NCBI RefSeq assembly: GCF_003063245.1
Contig: NZ_MUXE01000011.1
Span: forward strand, 28,694 to 92,693
DNA from: Arcobacter caeni
GTDB lineage: Bacteria > Campylobacterota > Campylobacteria > Campylobacterales > Arcobacteraceae
Direction of reading: 5' to 3'
Length of the DNA: 64,000 nt
The translations under genes and the position numbers were made by a program. This document shows, one piece after another, positions 32,958 through 42,181 of this stretch. Position 1 is the first letter of the stretch; the number at the start of each line of letters is the position of its first letter. The notes under the pieces are model-generated. The model was not told the DNA's origin. It made no database searches and saw only the letters and a program-made list of their open reading frames with translations.

Positions 32958-34310
32958 TTATCTAGGGATTTTAGGCATCCCATTTGGTCCCATTTGAGAC
33001 AACATATTTTGTAAACCTTTCATTCCGCCTTTAGAAGAAAGTTGTTTTGCCATTTTTGAAGCATTTTTAAACTGCTTTAAAATTTTATTAATTTGAACTT
33101 CAGAAAGTCCTGAACCAACAGAAATTCTCTTTTTTCTACTAGAATTCATTAAATCTGGATTTTCTCTTTCTTTTAAAGTCATAGAGCCAATAAGTGCTTT
33201 AATTCTTTTAATTTCACTAGAGTTTTCAAAATCCATATCTTTTAGTGGTCCAGCAACCTGAGAAAGACCTGGAATCATTCCAATAATCGATTTCATTGAA
33301 CCTAATTTACTCATCATAGAAAGTTGGTCTAAAAAGTCATTAAAATTAAATTCACCTTTTTTAATCTTTTTACTAACTTCTTTTGCTTTTTTTTCATCAA
33401 TAATGGCAGATGTTCTTTCCGCTAATCCCTCGATGTCTCCAAGACCTAATAATCTTGAAACAATTCTATCAGGAATAAATACTTCTAAGTCTGGCATTTT
33501 CTCACCAGTTCCTATAAATCTTAAAGGAACTTCTACTTGATTAGCAATTGAAAGTGCAACTCCACCTTTTGTATCACCATCATATTTTGATAAAATTACA
33601 CCATCAATTCCAATTTTTTCTTTAAAAGTTGTTGCTGTTTTTGTAGCATCATGACCAGTTAGCGCATCTGCCACATAAAAAATTTCACTAGGATTTATAG
33701 CATCTTTTACATTTTTTAGTTGAAGCATTAACTCTTCATCAATAGCTAGTCGTCCAGCTGTATCTATTAATAAAACATCATAATGCTCTTTTATAGCTTT
33801 TTCTTTTGCGGCAAGTGCAAGTTTAATTGGATCTTTTTCATTATCATCAAAATAAATATCAACTTCAATTTGAGCTGCAATTTGTTTTAATTGTTCAACT
33901 GCTGCAAGTCTTTGTAAATCACAAGCTGCAACTAAAACTTTTTTCTTTCTTATTTTTAAATAGTTTGCCAATTTTCCAGTTGTAGTTGTTTTTCCAGAAC
34001 CTTGAAGTCCTGTCATTAAAATTGTTGTTGGAGGAGTTGAAGAGAAAACGAAACCTTGATTTCCAGAAGTTGTTAAAAGGTTTGTTAATTCACTTTTTAA
34101 AGCTCGTAAAAAAGAATCTTGTCCAATACCAGAATTTTTTGTTTGTAATTCGATAGAAGCAATTAATTCTTTTGTAGTTTTATGATGAACATCGGCTTTT
34201 AATAAAGCTTTTTTTAGTTCTGCTGTTGCTTTTGTTAAAGCTGCAACATCGTCTTGATGTCTTATTTTGTTAACTGCATTTCGAATTGAGCCGGTTATTG
34301 AATCAAACAA
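32958..34310 (-). CDS. ffh: Ffh, signal recognition particle GTPase (SRP54)
   Basis: Ffh binds 4.5S RNA and signal peptides to target membrane proteins. I place the start at a TTG (34308-34310), giving about 450 residues beginning MFDSITGSIRNAV, the usual Ffh N terminus, with GGAGA five bases upstream; an earlier TTG at 34325 would add five residues and lacks such a site. It has the GTPase motif GLQGSGKTTT at about 101-110, DTAGRL in the G3 region, TKGG, and a methionine-rich C-terminal M domain. A hairpin at 34320-34339 overlaps the ribosome site. Confidence 0.95.
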   Translation of the reverse strand: MFDSITGSIRNAVNKIRHQDDVAALTKATAELKKALLKADVHHKTTKELIASIELQTKNSGIGQDSFLRALKSELTNLLTTSGNQGFVFSSTPPTTILMTGLQGSGKTTTTGKLANYLKIRKKKVLVAACDLQRLAAVEQLKQIAAQIEVDIYFDDNEKDPIKLALAAKEKAIKEHYDVLLIDTAGRLAIDEELMLQLKNVKDAINPSEIFYVADALTGHDATKTATTFKEKIGIDGVILSKYDGDTKGGVALSIANQVEVPLRFIGTGEKMPDLEVFIPDRIVSRLLGLGDIEGLAERTSAIIDEKKAKEVSKKIKKGEFNFNDFLDQLSMMSKLGSMKSIIGMIPGLSQVAGPLKDMDFENSSEIKRIKALIGSMTLKERENPDLMNSSRKKRISVGSGLSEVQINKILKQFKNASKMAKQLSSKGGMKGLQNMLSQMGPNGMPKIPR

Positions 34311-34319
34311 AGTAAATCT

Positions 34320-34339
34320 CCACAATTTTTAAATTGTGG
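34320..34339 (-). promoter_or_regulatory. Hairpin at 5-prime end of ffh mRNA overlapping its ribosome site
   Basis: CCACAATTT and AAATTGTGG form a perfect 9-bp stem with a 2-base loop. On the minus strand the GG closing the stem are the first two bases of the GGAGA ribosome binding site of ffh. A -10 box TATAAT (34346-34341) lies just upstream, so the transcript would start near or within this hairpin. It may restrict translation or act as an operator. Confidence 0.5.
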
Positions 34340-34340
34340 A

Positions 34341-34346
34341 ATTATA
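34341..34346 (-). promoter_or_regulatory. -10 box of the ffh-rpsP-KH-rimM operon
   Basis: The minus strand reads TAGAGTATAATTCCAC about 30 nt before the ffh start. There is no clear -35 box. It is the only good -10 in the 149-bp gap between ffh and the RluA-type gene. Confidence 0.5.
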
Positions 34347-34459
34347 CTCTAGAAATTCTTTATTTTAGATTAAAAAAATATATGATTTTAAGGTAATATT
34401 TATATTTTGATTTTCTTCAAATCACTATTTATAGGGATTAGTGTTTAAACAAACCTTAA

Positions 34460-35218
34460 TTATGAATTAAAGTCATACACTCTAAATTCTTTTGGTTCAG
34501 GTGATTCAAAAACATAATTAAAAATTTTAGTAACTTTAGAATGTAATAAAACTCTATTTATATTTGAAGCTGTTCTTCCATAAATAGCATCACCAATTAT
34601 TGGTAATCCCACAGAATTTAGATGAACTCTAATTTGATGAGTTCTTCCTGATTCTATAACTATCTTAATTTTTGATTTATTTCCCTCAACTAATACTGGA
34701 TAAACTGTACTTTTTGCAGGTTTTCCTCTTTTTAAATCAATTTTAGATTTTGCCATTCCCCTATCTTTTGTTGTTAGAATTGGTTTATCAATTTCTATTT
34801 CATCAACAACTTTTCCTTCAACAATAGCTACATACTCTTTATAAACTCTATTTTGTGCAAACTCTGTAATTGCTTTTTTTTGAAAGTCTTCATTTTTTGC
34901 AAACATCATTACACCACTTGTTTCTTTATCAAGTCTATTTAATAAAATTGCTTTTTCATATTTTTTTGCAACATCATCAGCAGTTAAAAATGCTGGTTTA
35001 TCAACAACTAAAATATCCTTATCTTCAAATATTACTCTAATTTTTCCAATTTCTTTAATATTAAATTTAGTATCACTTCTAATTTCACCTCGTGCAATTA
35101 AAACTTTTTGTTCACCAACTTTTACAACACCTCTATCAATTAACTCTTTTGCTTTTGAGTTTGATATATTTTCTTGTAATGCTAATAGTTTATATGCTTT
35201 ATCATAAGTTACAGCCAT
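34460..35218 (-). CDS. RluA-family 23S rRNA/tRNA pseudouridine synthase
   Basis: The 252-residue protein has an S4-like N-terminal segment (LLALQENISNSKAKELIDRGVVKV) and a catalytic domain with NRLDKETSGVMMFAKN, the motif II (RLDxxTSG) of RluA enzymes that contains the catalytic Asp, followed by GRTHQIRVHLNSVGLPIIGDAIYG. It converts uridine to pseudouridine in RNA; the target cannot be named from sequence. It overlaps waaA by 10 nt, with an AAAGGAG site inside the end of waaA. Confidence 0.92.
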   Translation of the reverse strand: MAVTYDKAYKLLALQENISNSKAKELIDRGVVKVGEQKVLIARGEIRSDTKFNIKEIGKIRVIFEDKDILVVDKPAFLTADDVAKKYEKAILLNRLDKETSGVMMFAKNEDFQKKAITEFAQNRVYKEYVAIVEGKVVDEIEIDKPILTTKDRGMAKSKIDLKRGKPAKSTVYPVLVEGNKSKIKIVIESGRTHQIRVHLNSVGLPIIGDAIYGRTASNINRVLLHSKVTKIFNYVFESPEPKEFRVYDFNS

Positions 35219-36357
35219 CTGTTTATCTCCTTTATTATTGGTTCTATCGAACCTGCTTTTGTTAGAATTGGCTTCTCTAAATCTTCTAAATTATTTAGAT
35301 ATTCACCTAATTCATCATTTTGAATTAAATAGTAATTTTTCATACAATCAAAAAGAGATTTTTGATTAAATATATTTTTGCCACTAATAATCTTACAATT
35401 AAAAAAAGCGGGTTCAATCGGGTTATGTCCGCCTATTTTTTCAAATGCACCACCTAGAATAACTACATCTGATATTGCATAAATATCATTTAGTATTCCC
35501 ATTTTATCAACCAATATTATATCAGATTTAAAATCTTCTTTTATCGAATATCTCTGATATGAAATATCTTTATCTTTTACAAACTCTTTAATAAGTAAAT
35601 CAACTTTTTCAAATCTTTCTGGATGTCTAGGAACTATTATTAATTTACCTTGCTCTTTTTTGTAAGCATTTAAAATTAGTTTTTCCTCATTTTCATGGGT
35701 ACTTGCAGCTGTTATTACAACTTGAGTTGGTTTTTCTAACTCGAAATTTACTTTTGGTAACTGTGCTAATTTTATATTTCCAATAACTTCAATATTTGAA
35801 GCACCCAATTCTTCCAACCTTTGTTTATCAACTTCGCTTTGTGCAAAAACTTTATCAATATTTTTAAATATCTTTTTATAAAAAAAAGAAAATCTTTTGT
35901 ATGATTTATAAGATTTATCTGAAATTCTTGCATTAATTAATAAAGTTTTCGCACCTTTTTTCTTTGCTAATAAAAAAAGCAGATACCAAAGTTCAGCTTC
36001 CATAACAACTAAAACTTTTTGTTTAGTTATCCAAAATGGTAAAAATATTTCAAAAGGTAAATATCTAACATTTGAAGAAATTTTTTTAGCCTCTTCAAAT
36101 CCTGTATTTGTAATAACAGAAATATTTGCATTTTTTAAATAATTCTCAATTAAAGGTTTAATAGCTTTTGTTTCACCCATTGAACATGAATGAAACCAAA
36201 CGCCATTTTCTTTAAATGGAATATTATCTTTTAAAAAAAATTTTGCTGGAATTGCTTGTCTATACTTAGAGTTTCTTGACTTAAATATCAAATAAGGAAT
36301 TGCTAGTATATAAATAAAACTTAGTAATAAGTAATAAAATATACTAAAAAGGCTCAA
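35209..36357 (-). CDS. waaA: WaaA (KdtA), Kdo transferase of lipid A core
   Basis: WaaA transfers Kdo residues from CMP-Kdo to lipid IVA at the inner membrane. The 382-residue protein starts with a membrane anchor (about 3-24) and has the family pattern GVWFHSCSMGETKAIKPLIENYL, VVMEAELWYLLFLLAKK, KTLLINARISDKSYKSY, and near the C terminus VVILGGAFEKIGGHNPIEPAFF. It is 2 bp after the zinc-ribbon gene and overlaps the RluA-type gene. Confidence 0.94.
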   Translation of the reverse strand: MSLFSIFYYLLLSFIYILAIPYLIFKSRNSKYRQAIPAKFFLKDNIPFKENGVWFHSCSMGETKAIKPLIENYLKNANISVITNTGFEEAKKISSNVRYLPFEIFLPFWITKQKVLVVMEAELWYLLFLLAKKKGAKTLLINARISDKSYKSYKRFSFFYKKIFKNIDKVFAQSEVDKQRLEELGASNIEVIGNIKLAQLPKVNFELEKPTQVVITAASTHENEEKLILNAYKKEQGKLIIVPRHPERFEKVDLLIKEFVKDKDISYQRYSIKEDFKSDIILVDKMGILNDIYAISDVVILGGAFEKIGGHNPIEPAFFNCKIISGKNIFNQKSLFDCMKNYYLIQNDELGEYLNNLEDLEKPILTKAGSIEPIIKEINRWL

Positions 36358-36359
36358 GA

Positions 36360-37079
36360 TTAAGCCTCTTCTATTTCATCTTCTTTATAAAGGATTCTTC
36401 CACAATGTGGACAATTAACAATCTCTTCTGCTTTAATAACCTCAGCATAAGTTTTATCATTAATTTTCATATAACATCCATAACATGCTTGTTTTTTTAC
36501 AGGAACAACAGCTGAGTCTTTTGCCCATCTTTTGATTTTTTCATAAAAAGTTAAAATTTTATTATCAAATTTTTCTAATAATTCGCTTCTATCTTGATAT
36601 ACAACATTTCTTTCTTTACTTATTTCTTCGATTGCATTATCAACTGCAACTTGAATTTCTTTAATATCTTCTTCTTCAACAGCTAATTTTTCTTGTAACT
36701 CTTTTAAAGTTAACTCTTTATTTTTAGTAATGTTATCTAATCTTTCGATTTCTTCATTTGCAAATGAGATTTGTTCTTTTGCAATTTCTTCTTCTAATTG
36801 TAAAGCTTTTAGTTCTTTTTCATTACTAATATCTTTATTTTTTTTAGCGATATTTTCTAACTTAGTTTTTAATTCTGCTAAGTGAATATTATTTTTTGTT
36901 CTTTTTGATTTTACATCATCTATTTCTAAATAAATAGAATTAATTGATGCTTTGATTGATGCTGCTGTTTCAACAAATGTTGCTAACTTTGCTTTTTCAT
37001 TCTCAATCTTTGGCTCAAACATACTAATTGCTGTATCAAATTTTGATAATTTGATTAAATCCTGTAAATACTTATTCAA
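36360..37079 (-). CDS. Zinc-ribbon coiled-coil protein (CdsZ/DUF164 type)
   Basis: A 239-residue protein: a long antiparallel coiled coil (about 10-165), then a C-terminal zinc ribbon with cysteines C199-x2-C202 and C223-x2-C226 (CYGC and CPHC). This family is widespread in epsilonproteobacteria and chlamydiae and is thought to bind nucleic acid. The start overlaps the end of the Nif3-like gene by 8 nt, the usual pairing in this phylum. Confidence 0.85.
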   Translation of the reverse strand: MNKYLQDLIKLSKFDTAISMFEPKIENEKAKLATFVETAASIKASINSIYLEIDDVKSKRTKNNIHLAELKTKLENIAKKNKDISNEKELKALQLEEEIAKEQISFANEEIERLDNITKNKELTLKELQEKLAVEEEDIKEIQVAVDNAIEEISKERNVVYQDRSELLEKFDNKILTFYEKIKRWAKDSAVVPVKKQACYGCYMKINDKTYAEVIKAEEIVNCPHCGRILYKEDEIEEA

Positions 37080-37827
37080 CCGTTTCTCCTTCTATAAAAA
37101 ACTCAAATGGATTTTTTGAAGCTGTTATTATAGCTTTTAATTTATTTTTTTTCAAATATTCTGAAAGAAGCCCCTCTAATAAGGTATTAAAGCCTCTTTC
37201 ACTCTCATAGTGTCTTATGTCAATAAGCGATAAACCTCTTGCTTTTGCTTCCATTGCATCATGATATTTTATATCGCCAGTTAGAAAACAATCAGCTTTT
37301 ATTTCATCAATTAATGACATTCCTGAGCCTGTAACAATTGCAATTTTTTTAATAAAATCATTACATCTAACTGATTTTGTAGTTTTTAAACCTAATTTTG
37401 AAGATACATATTTTACAAGTTCATCAAAACTCATATTCACTTCACAATAAGAGACAAACTCTCTTGAATTTTCTATTTTAAATCCAAGAATCTCTTCACT
37501 AACATATTTATTTAGATGTGTTTTATCAATATTCGTATGCATTGAAATTAATGCAATATCTTTTTTGATTAGCTCTTTTAATAATTTTGTACTATAAGTA
37601 TCATAATTAATTCTTTTTAAACCTGAAAAAATTAAAGGATGATGTGTAATTATTAAAGAGTTTTCTTTCGCATTTTTTACTAATTCTTCATCCAAATCAA
37701 TACTAATATAAATATCACTTATTTCATCATCAAAAGAACCTATAAGAAGTCCAGCATTATCCCATTTTTCTTGTAATTCAAAAGGGGAAATTTCATTTAA
37801 AACATCATAAATTTCTTGAAGTTTCAA
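37072..37827 (-). CDS. Nif3-like dinuclear metal-binding protein (GTP cyclohydrolase 1 type 2 family)
   Basis: A 251-residue member of the Nif3/YbgI family. It has the metal-binding pattern IITHHPLIFSGLKRI, SMHTNIDKT and, near the C terminus, DIRHYESERGFN. Members bind two metal ions; the physiological reaction is not settled. It is flanked by glyQ (2 bp) and the zinc-ribbon gene (overlap 8 nt). Confidence 0.9.
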   Translation of the reverse strand: MKLQEIYDVLNEISPFELQEKWDNAGLLIGSFDDEISDIYISIDLDEELVKNAKENSLIITHHPLIFSGLKRINYDTYSTKLLKELIKKDIALISMHTNIDKTHLNKYVSEEILGFKIENSREFVSYCEVNMSFDELVKYVSSKLGLKTTKSVRCNDFIKKIAIVTGSGMSLIDEIKADCFLTGDIKYHDAMEAKARGLSLIDIRHYESERGFNTLLEGLLSEYLKKNKLKAIITASKNPFEFFIEGETVE

Positions 37828-37829
37828 AT

Positions 37830-38711
37830 TTATCTTCCAATTCTTTTTAATCTTTCTGGTTCTTGTTCTTTATATAATAAAGCACAACCTTGAGCCAATT
37901 CTCGCACTTTTAAAATATAATTTTGTCGCTCAGTTACAGATATTGCTTTTCTAGCATCTAAAGTGTTAAACGCATGAGAAGCTATCATACACTGATCATA
38001 AGCAGGAAGTGGAAGTTGGGCTTCTAAACATACTTTACACTCATTAAAAGCATCATCAAAGTGTCTAAATAACATATCTGTATTTGCTATTTCAAAGTTA
38101 TATTTCGAGAATTCATATTCTCCTTCTTTGTGAACATCTGCATAAGTTGTTTTTCCAAATTTATTTTCATTCCATACAATATCATAAACAGAATCAACAC
38201 CTTGCAAATACATTGCAAGTCTTTCTGTTCCATAAGTTATTTCAACAGCAACTGGATTACAAGGAATTCCACCAACTTGTTGGAAATATGTAAACTGAGT
38301 AACTTCCATACCATCAAGCCAAACTTCCCATCCAAGTCCCCATGCTCCAAGAGTTGGAGATTCCCAATTATCTTCAACAAATCTTATATCATGTCTTGAA
38401 ACATCTAATCCTAAGAATTCTAAAGATTGTAAATACAAATCTTGAATATTATCAGGACTTGGTTTTATTAATACTTGAAATTGGTAATAAGCACCCAATC
38501 TATTTGGGTTTTCACCATATCTTCCATCAGTTGGTCTTCTGCTTGGTGCCACATAAGCTGTACTCCATGGAGTTGAATCTAAACTTCTTAAAAGTGTAGC
38601 TGGATGAAAAGTTCCAGCACCTGCTGGAATATCATAAGGTTGAACAATATTACAACCTTGATTTGCCCAAAATTCTTGCAATTTTAATAGAATTTGTGAA
38701 AATGTAACCAT
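37830..38711 (-). CDS. glyQ: Glycyl-tRNA synthetase alpha subunit
   Basis: The alpha subunit carries the class II catalytic core of the bacterial alpha2beta2 glycyl-tRNA synthetase. The 293 residues begin [20 protein letters not shown] and include [40 protein letters not shown] sequence and [21 protein letters not shown]. Length fits exactly. The beta subunit gene glyS is not adjacent; the next genes are a glutaredoxin-like gene and Nif3-like. Confidence 0.97.
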   Translation of the reverse strand: MVTFSQILLKLQEFWANQGCNIVQPYDIPAGAGTFHPATLLRSLDSTPWSTAYVAPSRRPTDGRYGENPNRLGAYYQFQVLIKPSPDNIQDLYLQSLEFLGLDVSRHDIRFVEDNWESPTLGAWGLGWEVWLDGMEVTQFTYFQQVGGIPCNPVAVEITYGTERLAMYLQGVDSVYDIVWNENKFGKTTYADVHKEGEYEFSKYNFEIANTDMLFRHFDDAFNECKVCLEAQLPLPAYDQCMIASHAFNTLDARKAISVTERQNYILKVRELAQGCALLYKEQEPERLKRIGR

Positions 38712-38945
38712 CTATTTAATTCCTAACTCTTTATTTATTTTATCTTTATCAAAACCACAAATCCATACATTGCCTATGAGAATAACAGGTGCTCCCGTAC
38801 ATTTGTGCTTTTGACAATCTTTTAATGCTTCTTTATTTTTTGATAAATCTACAATATTGTATTTTATCTTTTTAGTTTTTAAATAAGAACTAGCCTCTTT
38901 GCACCATTTACAATTTGGTAGTGTAAATAGTGCAACAGGTTTCAT
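38712..38945 (-). CDS. Glutaredoxin-like protein
   Basis: A 77-residue thioredoxin-fold protein with a CKWC active site (NCKWCKEASSYLKTKKIKYNIVDL) and the substrate-binding Pro in GAPVILIGNVWICGFD (cis-proline pattern before VI). It may reduce disulphides or serve as a NrdH-type electron donor. It overlaps purE by 1 nt and is 0 bp before glyQ. Confidence 0.85.
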   Translation of the reverse strand: MKPVALFTLPNCKWCKEASSYLKTKKIKYNIVDLSKNKEALKDCQKHKCTGAPVILIGNVWICGFDKDKINKELGIK

Positions 38946-39439
38946 TATAAAATTACTTCTATTTCTTTTGAATCACTTTCAACAGCTTTTGCTTTTACGA
39001 TTCTGTCTTCTTTTAATTTAATTGAAAGTTCTTTATCTGTAACAGCTAAAATTTGCATTGCTAAATAAGCTGCATTAATTGCTCCTGATTTTCCAAGGGC
39101 AACAGTAGCAACAGGCATACCTGCTGGCATTTGAACAGTTGAAAGCATTGCATCCATACCGTCCATTGCTCCACCTTTCATTGGAACTCCAATAATTGGT
39201 TTAGTTGTAGTTGCTGCTAATGCACCAGCTAAATGTGCTGCCATTCCAGCAGCTGCTATAAATACAACAGCACCTTTTTCTTCTGCTTCTTTTACATAAT
39301 CTTTTGTTCGCTCAGGTGATCTGTGAGCTGAAGATATAATCATTTCATACTTAACATTAAATTTTTCAAATGTATCAGCACAATTTTTCATTATTTCATA
39401 ATCTGATTTACTACCCATAATAATTGATATAAAATTCAT
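38945..39439 (-). CDS. purE: PurE, N5-carboxyaminoimidazole ribonucleotide mutase
   Basis: PurE catalyses a step of de novo purine synthesis, moving the carboxyl group from N5-CAIR to CAIR. The 164 residues carry the class I signature IMGSKSDYEIMKNCADTFEK near the N terminus, SSAHRSPERT, and AAAGMAAHLAGALAATTTKPIIGVPM in the substrate loop. Downstream genes overlap or abut, so it may head the purE-grx-glyQ-nif3 run. Confidence 0.97.
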   Translation of the reverse strand: MNFISIIMGSKSDYEIMKNCADTFEKFNVKYEMIISSAHRSPERTKDYVKEAEEKGAVVFIAAAGMAAHLAGALAATTTKPIIGVPMKGGAMDGMDAMLSTVQMPAGMPVATVALGKSGAINAAYLAMQILAVTDKELSIKLKEDRIVKAKAVESDSKEIEVIL

Positions 39440-39478
39440 TTTAATCCTTTTTTTTATTTTTAAAAGTCAAAGATTATA

Positions 39479-40741
39479 TCAAAAACTATCTAATAGTTTT
39501 ATAATCTTATTTACTTTTAACTTATTCCAAGACTCAAATTTATTTATAGTTAAACTATCATTTTCATAAACAAATTGTGAGAGATTTTTTGATTTATCTT
39601 CTACAAAAATTGCTTTTGTATATTTGAAATATTTTATTTTATTTTGATAATCACTTTGTGTAAAAATCACAAGAGTTGGTATCATAAAAGCATCACTTAT
39701 ATGAAAAGTTGAAGTATCAGCCGTAATGATTTTATCCATTGTTGAAATGATATAAATAAAATCATTTACATTTTTTGACTCTTTTGACAAGTCTATAAAT
39801 TTATCATCTTTAATTTTCGAATCAATTAAAAGTGTTGAAATAATTACATAATCATCATCTTTTAATAAAAGTTCTTTAAGAATATCAATAGCAATATTTT
39901 GAGGAATTGATTTGTTTACATTTGCAGAATATGGATGAAATAAAAGTAATTTACCTTTTGATTTTAATTCAGTAAGTTTATCTTTTAAAGTATCTGCTAC
40001 TTTATAATTTGAAATGTTTAATTCATTATATTTTTCATTTTCACTTATTTTTTTATAATCTATTCCAAATCTAAAAAGCCAAGCATCTACATAATTTAAA
40101 GAATTTAGTTCCAAAAACTTTATTGACAAACTATTATCTATAAAATAATCATATTCACATAATTTTTGTGAAGTAATACTCAAAGGAAAAATATTATTTA
40201 TATAATCTTGAGTTTCATATATTTGTTTATCTCTTGAATAAAAACTATTATTTGAAGCGTTGAGATAAATATCAAATTTTATATTTTTATGAATTTCTTT
40301 TAATTTTTTATAAAGTATTCTAAGAGCTGTGCAAGAAGAGACTATTTCACTAATACTAAGTCCCACTCCACCAATTAGAGCTATTGAAACTTCATCTTTT
40401 TTTATATTTTTTAATTGTTTGTAAATATCTACTTTTTTAATATCTAAAAAAGTTTTTTCTTTTGAATCTTCTCGATAATCATATTCATTAGGATTTAAAA
40501 TACCCAATTCCGTAGGAAAGTTTTCAAGAACTCTAACTTTATCTTCAACAAATACTTTTGTGAAATATCTCTCTTTATCAACTTTTTCAAATATTTTTTT
40601 TAAATCTACAAAATCATCATATGTCGTAATATACATAGTTGAATTTTCTAAATCAGATGGACCTTTAAATTTTAAATAATTAACCAAAGTTCCATCTGTA
40701 GTCTTAATATTAATATTTTGTGTAACTCTAAAAAATATCAT
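39479..40741 (-). CDS. GT9-like (heptosyltransferase-family) glycosyltransferase
   Basis: A 420-residue protein. Its C-terminal half has the heptosyltransferase/GT9 pattern: LLFHPYSANVNKSIPQN, then YVIISTLL, and IITADTSTFHISDAFMIPTLVIFTQSD, in which T-x-HIxxAFxxPxxxxF is the nucleotide-sugar-binding region. The N-terminal half is poorly conserved, with STALRIL after an SVGL-like turn. LPS core or surface glycan synthesis is likely; substrate unknown. It follows the U32 gene with a 15-bp gap. Confidence 0.7.
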   Translation of the reverse strand: MIFFRVTQNINIKTTDGTLVNYLKFKGPSDLENSTMYITTYDDFVDLKKIFEKVDKERYFTKVFVEDKVRVLENFPTELGILNPNEYDYREDSKEKTFLDIKKVDIYKQLKNIKKDEVSIALIGGVGLSISEIVSSCTALRILYKKLKEIHKNIKFDIYLNASNNSFYSRDKQIYETQDYINNIFPLSITSQKLCEYDYFIDNSLSIKFLELNSLNYVDAWLFRFGIDYKKISENEKYNELNISNYKVADTLKDKLTELKSKGKLLLFHPYSANVNKSIPQNIAIDILKELLLKDDDYVIISTLLIDSKIKDDKFIDLSKESKNVNDFIYIISTMDKIITADTSTFHISDAFMIPTLVIFTQSDYQNKIKYFKYTKAIFVEDKSKNLSQFVYENDSLTINKFESWNKLKVNKIIKLLDSF

Positions 40742-40756
40742 TAAGCTTATCTGTTG

Positions 40757-42046
40757 TTATTCAACAATTGTTCCATCAACATTTTCAATTCTAAACATTG
40801 TCAAATATGGAAGAGTTCCTGGAAGTTTTATTTTATTTACATTTCCACTATGAACTGATTCTAATTCTTTGTTTGTTTCAGTTAAAATCTTTTTAAAATT
40901 AATATAATAAATTCCATCTTTTTTGAAGATTTTTCCTATTTCATTTTCACACTCAACTAATTTTTCACCCATTGGAGTAAATATTTCAATATCTTCATTT
41001 GGATAAACTTTATATTTACATAAGAAATGTTCTTCATCCTCTGTAACAAGTCCTGTTACTTCGTAAGAGCCTTTACTTAAAGCATAATCATGGTTTTGTG
41101 AATCTGTTTTTTCAAATGGTCTATGAATTAAATATGCATCCGTAAAACCTCTATTTTTTGTAGTATAAAGTTCTCTTTGATATTTAGTTGCGTCAAATTT
41201 ACCATCATAATAATCATCAATTGCACTTCTATAAGCTTTTGCAGTTACTGCGGCATAATAAGGTGATTTTGTTCTTCCTTCGATTTTAAGTGAATCAACA
41301 GCACCTGAATCTAAAATTTCTTTTATATGTGAAGCCAAGTTCATATCTTTTGAATTAAAAATATAAGTTCCAACACCTGGTTCTTCTTCAAGTCTAAATA
41401 ATGTACTATGGTCTTCATTTGCGGCATATAATGTATATTCAAATCTACAATCATTTGCACAAGATCCTCTATTTGGAACTCTTCCCATTTGAACAGCACT
41501 TACTAAACATCTTCCTGAATATGCAAAACACATAGAACCATGAACAAAAATTTCTATTTCCATATCTGGTAAATGTTTTTTAATTTCAACAACATCTTTT
41601 AATGAAATTTCTCTAGCAACTACAATTCTTGTAACTCCCATATCCCAAAATACTTGAGCATCAAGATAGTTTAAAACATTTGCTTGAGTTGATAAGTGAA
41701 TATCAATTTGTGGAGCAATTTCTCTACATAATTTCACAACTCCAGGAGCTGCTACGATAAAACCATCAGGTTCAAGTGAAGCCATAGTTTCAATGTGTTT
41801 TTTTAATAACTCTATTTGAGAGTTAAAAGGAAATCCATTTATTGTTGCATATACTTTTTTACCTCTTGCATGTGCATAGTCAATTCCTTCTTTAAAAGTT
41901 TCAAATGTAAACTCTTTTCCTGCTCTAATTCTTAAACTAAAGTGACTTACCCCTGCATATACAGCATCTGCGCCATATTTAATAGCTATTTTTAATTTCT
42001 CTAAATTTCCAGCAGGTGATAATAACTCTACTTTTTTATTATTCAT
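40757..42046 (-). CDS. U32 peptidase-family protein (TrhP-like)
   Basis: The 429-residue protein starts with ELLSPAGNLEKLKIAIKYGADAVYAG and carries the U32 signature IEIFVHGSMCFAYSGRCLVS, with C173, C180, C196 and C200 as likely iron-sulphur or metal ligands. Several U32 members, such as TrhP and RlhA, participate in hydroxylation of tRNA or rRNA uridine or cytidine rather than proteolysis. Which RNA is modified here is unknown. It shares the strand with the glycosyltransferase 15 bp downstream. Confidence 0.88.
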   Translation of the reverse strand: MNNKKVELLSPAGNLEKLKIAIKYGADAVYAGVSHFSLRIRAGKEFTFETFKEGIDYAHARGKKVYATINGFPFNSQIELLKKHIETMASLEPDGFIVAAPGVVKLCREIAPQIDIHLSTQANVLNYLDAQVFWDMGVTRIVVAREISLKDVVEIKKHLPDMEIEIFVHGSMCFAYSGRCLVSAVQMGRVPNRGSCANDCRFEYTLYAANEDHSTLFRLEEEPGVGTYIFNSKDMNLASHIKEILDSGAVDSLKIEGRTKSPYYAAVTAKAYRSAIDDYYDGKFDATKYQRELYTTKNRGFTDAYLIHRPFEKTDSQNHDYALSKGSYEVTGLVTEDEEHFLCKYKVYPNEDIEIFTPMGEKLVECENEIGKIFKKDGIYYINFKKILTETNKELESVHSGNVNKIKLPGTLPYLTMFRIENVDGTIVE

Positions 42047-42161
42047 ATAATTCCTTTAAACACTTTATACTATTATTTTTATTTTTTGATTGGCATTATA
42101 TCTATTTTTAAATAAATATAAAAGAAGATAGTTTTACTCTTATTTTAAGTAGATTTATTTA

Positions 42162-42181
42162 GGAAAGCTTAAAAGCTTTCC
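42162..42181 (-). terminator. Hairpin overlapping the end of the chemoreceptor gene
   Basis: GGAAAGCTT and AAGCTTTCC form a 9-bp stem spanning the last codons and stop codon of the chemoreceptor gene. On the minus strand it is followed by TAAATAAATCT, a weak U tract, so termination strength is uncertain. Confidence 0.5.

Noticed and set aside
34408..34424. Small TGATTT/AAATCA hairpin downstream of the RluA-type gene
   Set aside because: Only six base pairs, AT-rich, and without a T run, so it is too weak to report as a terminator.
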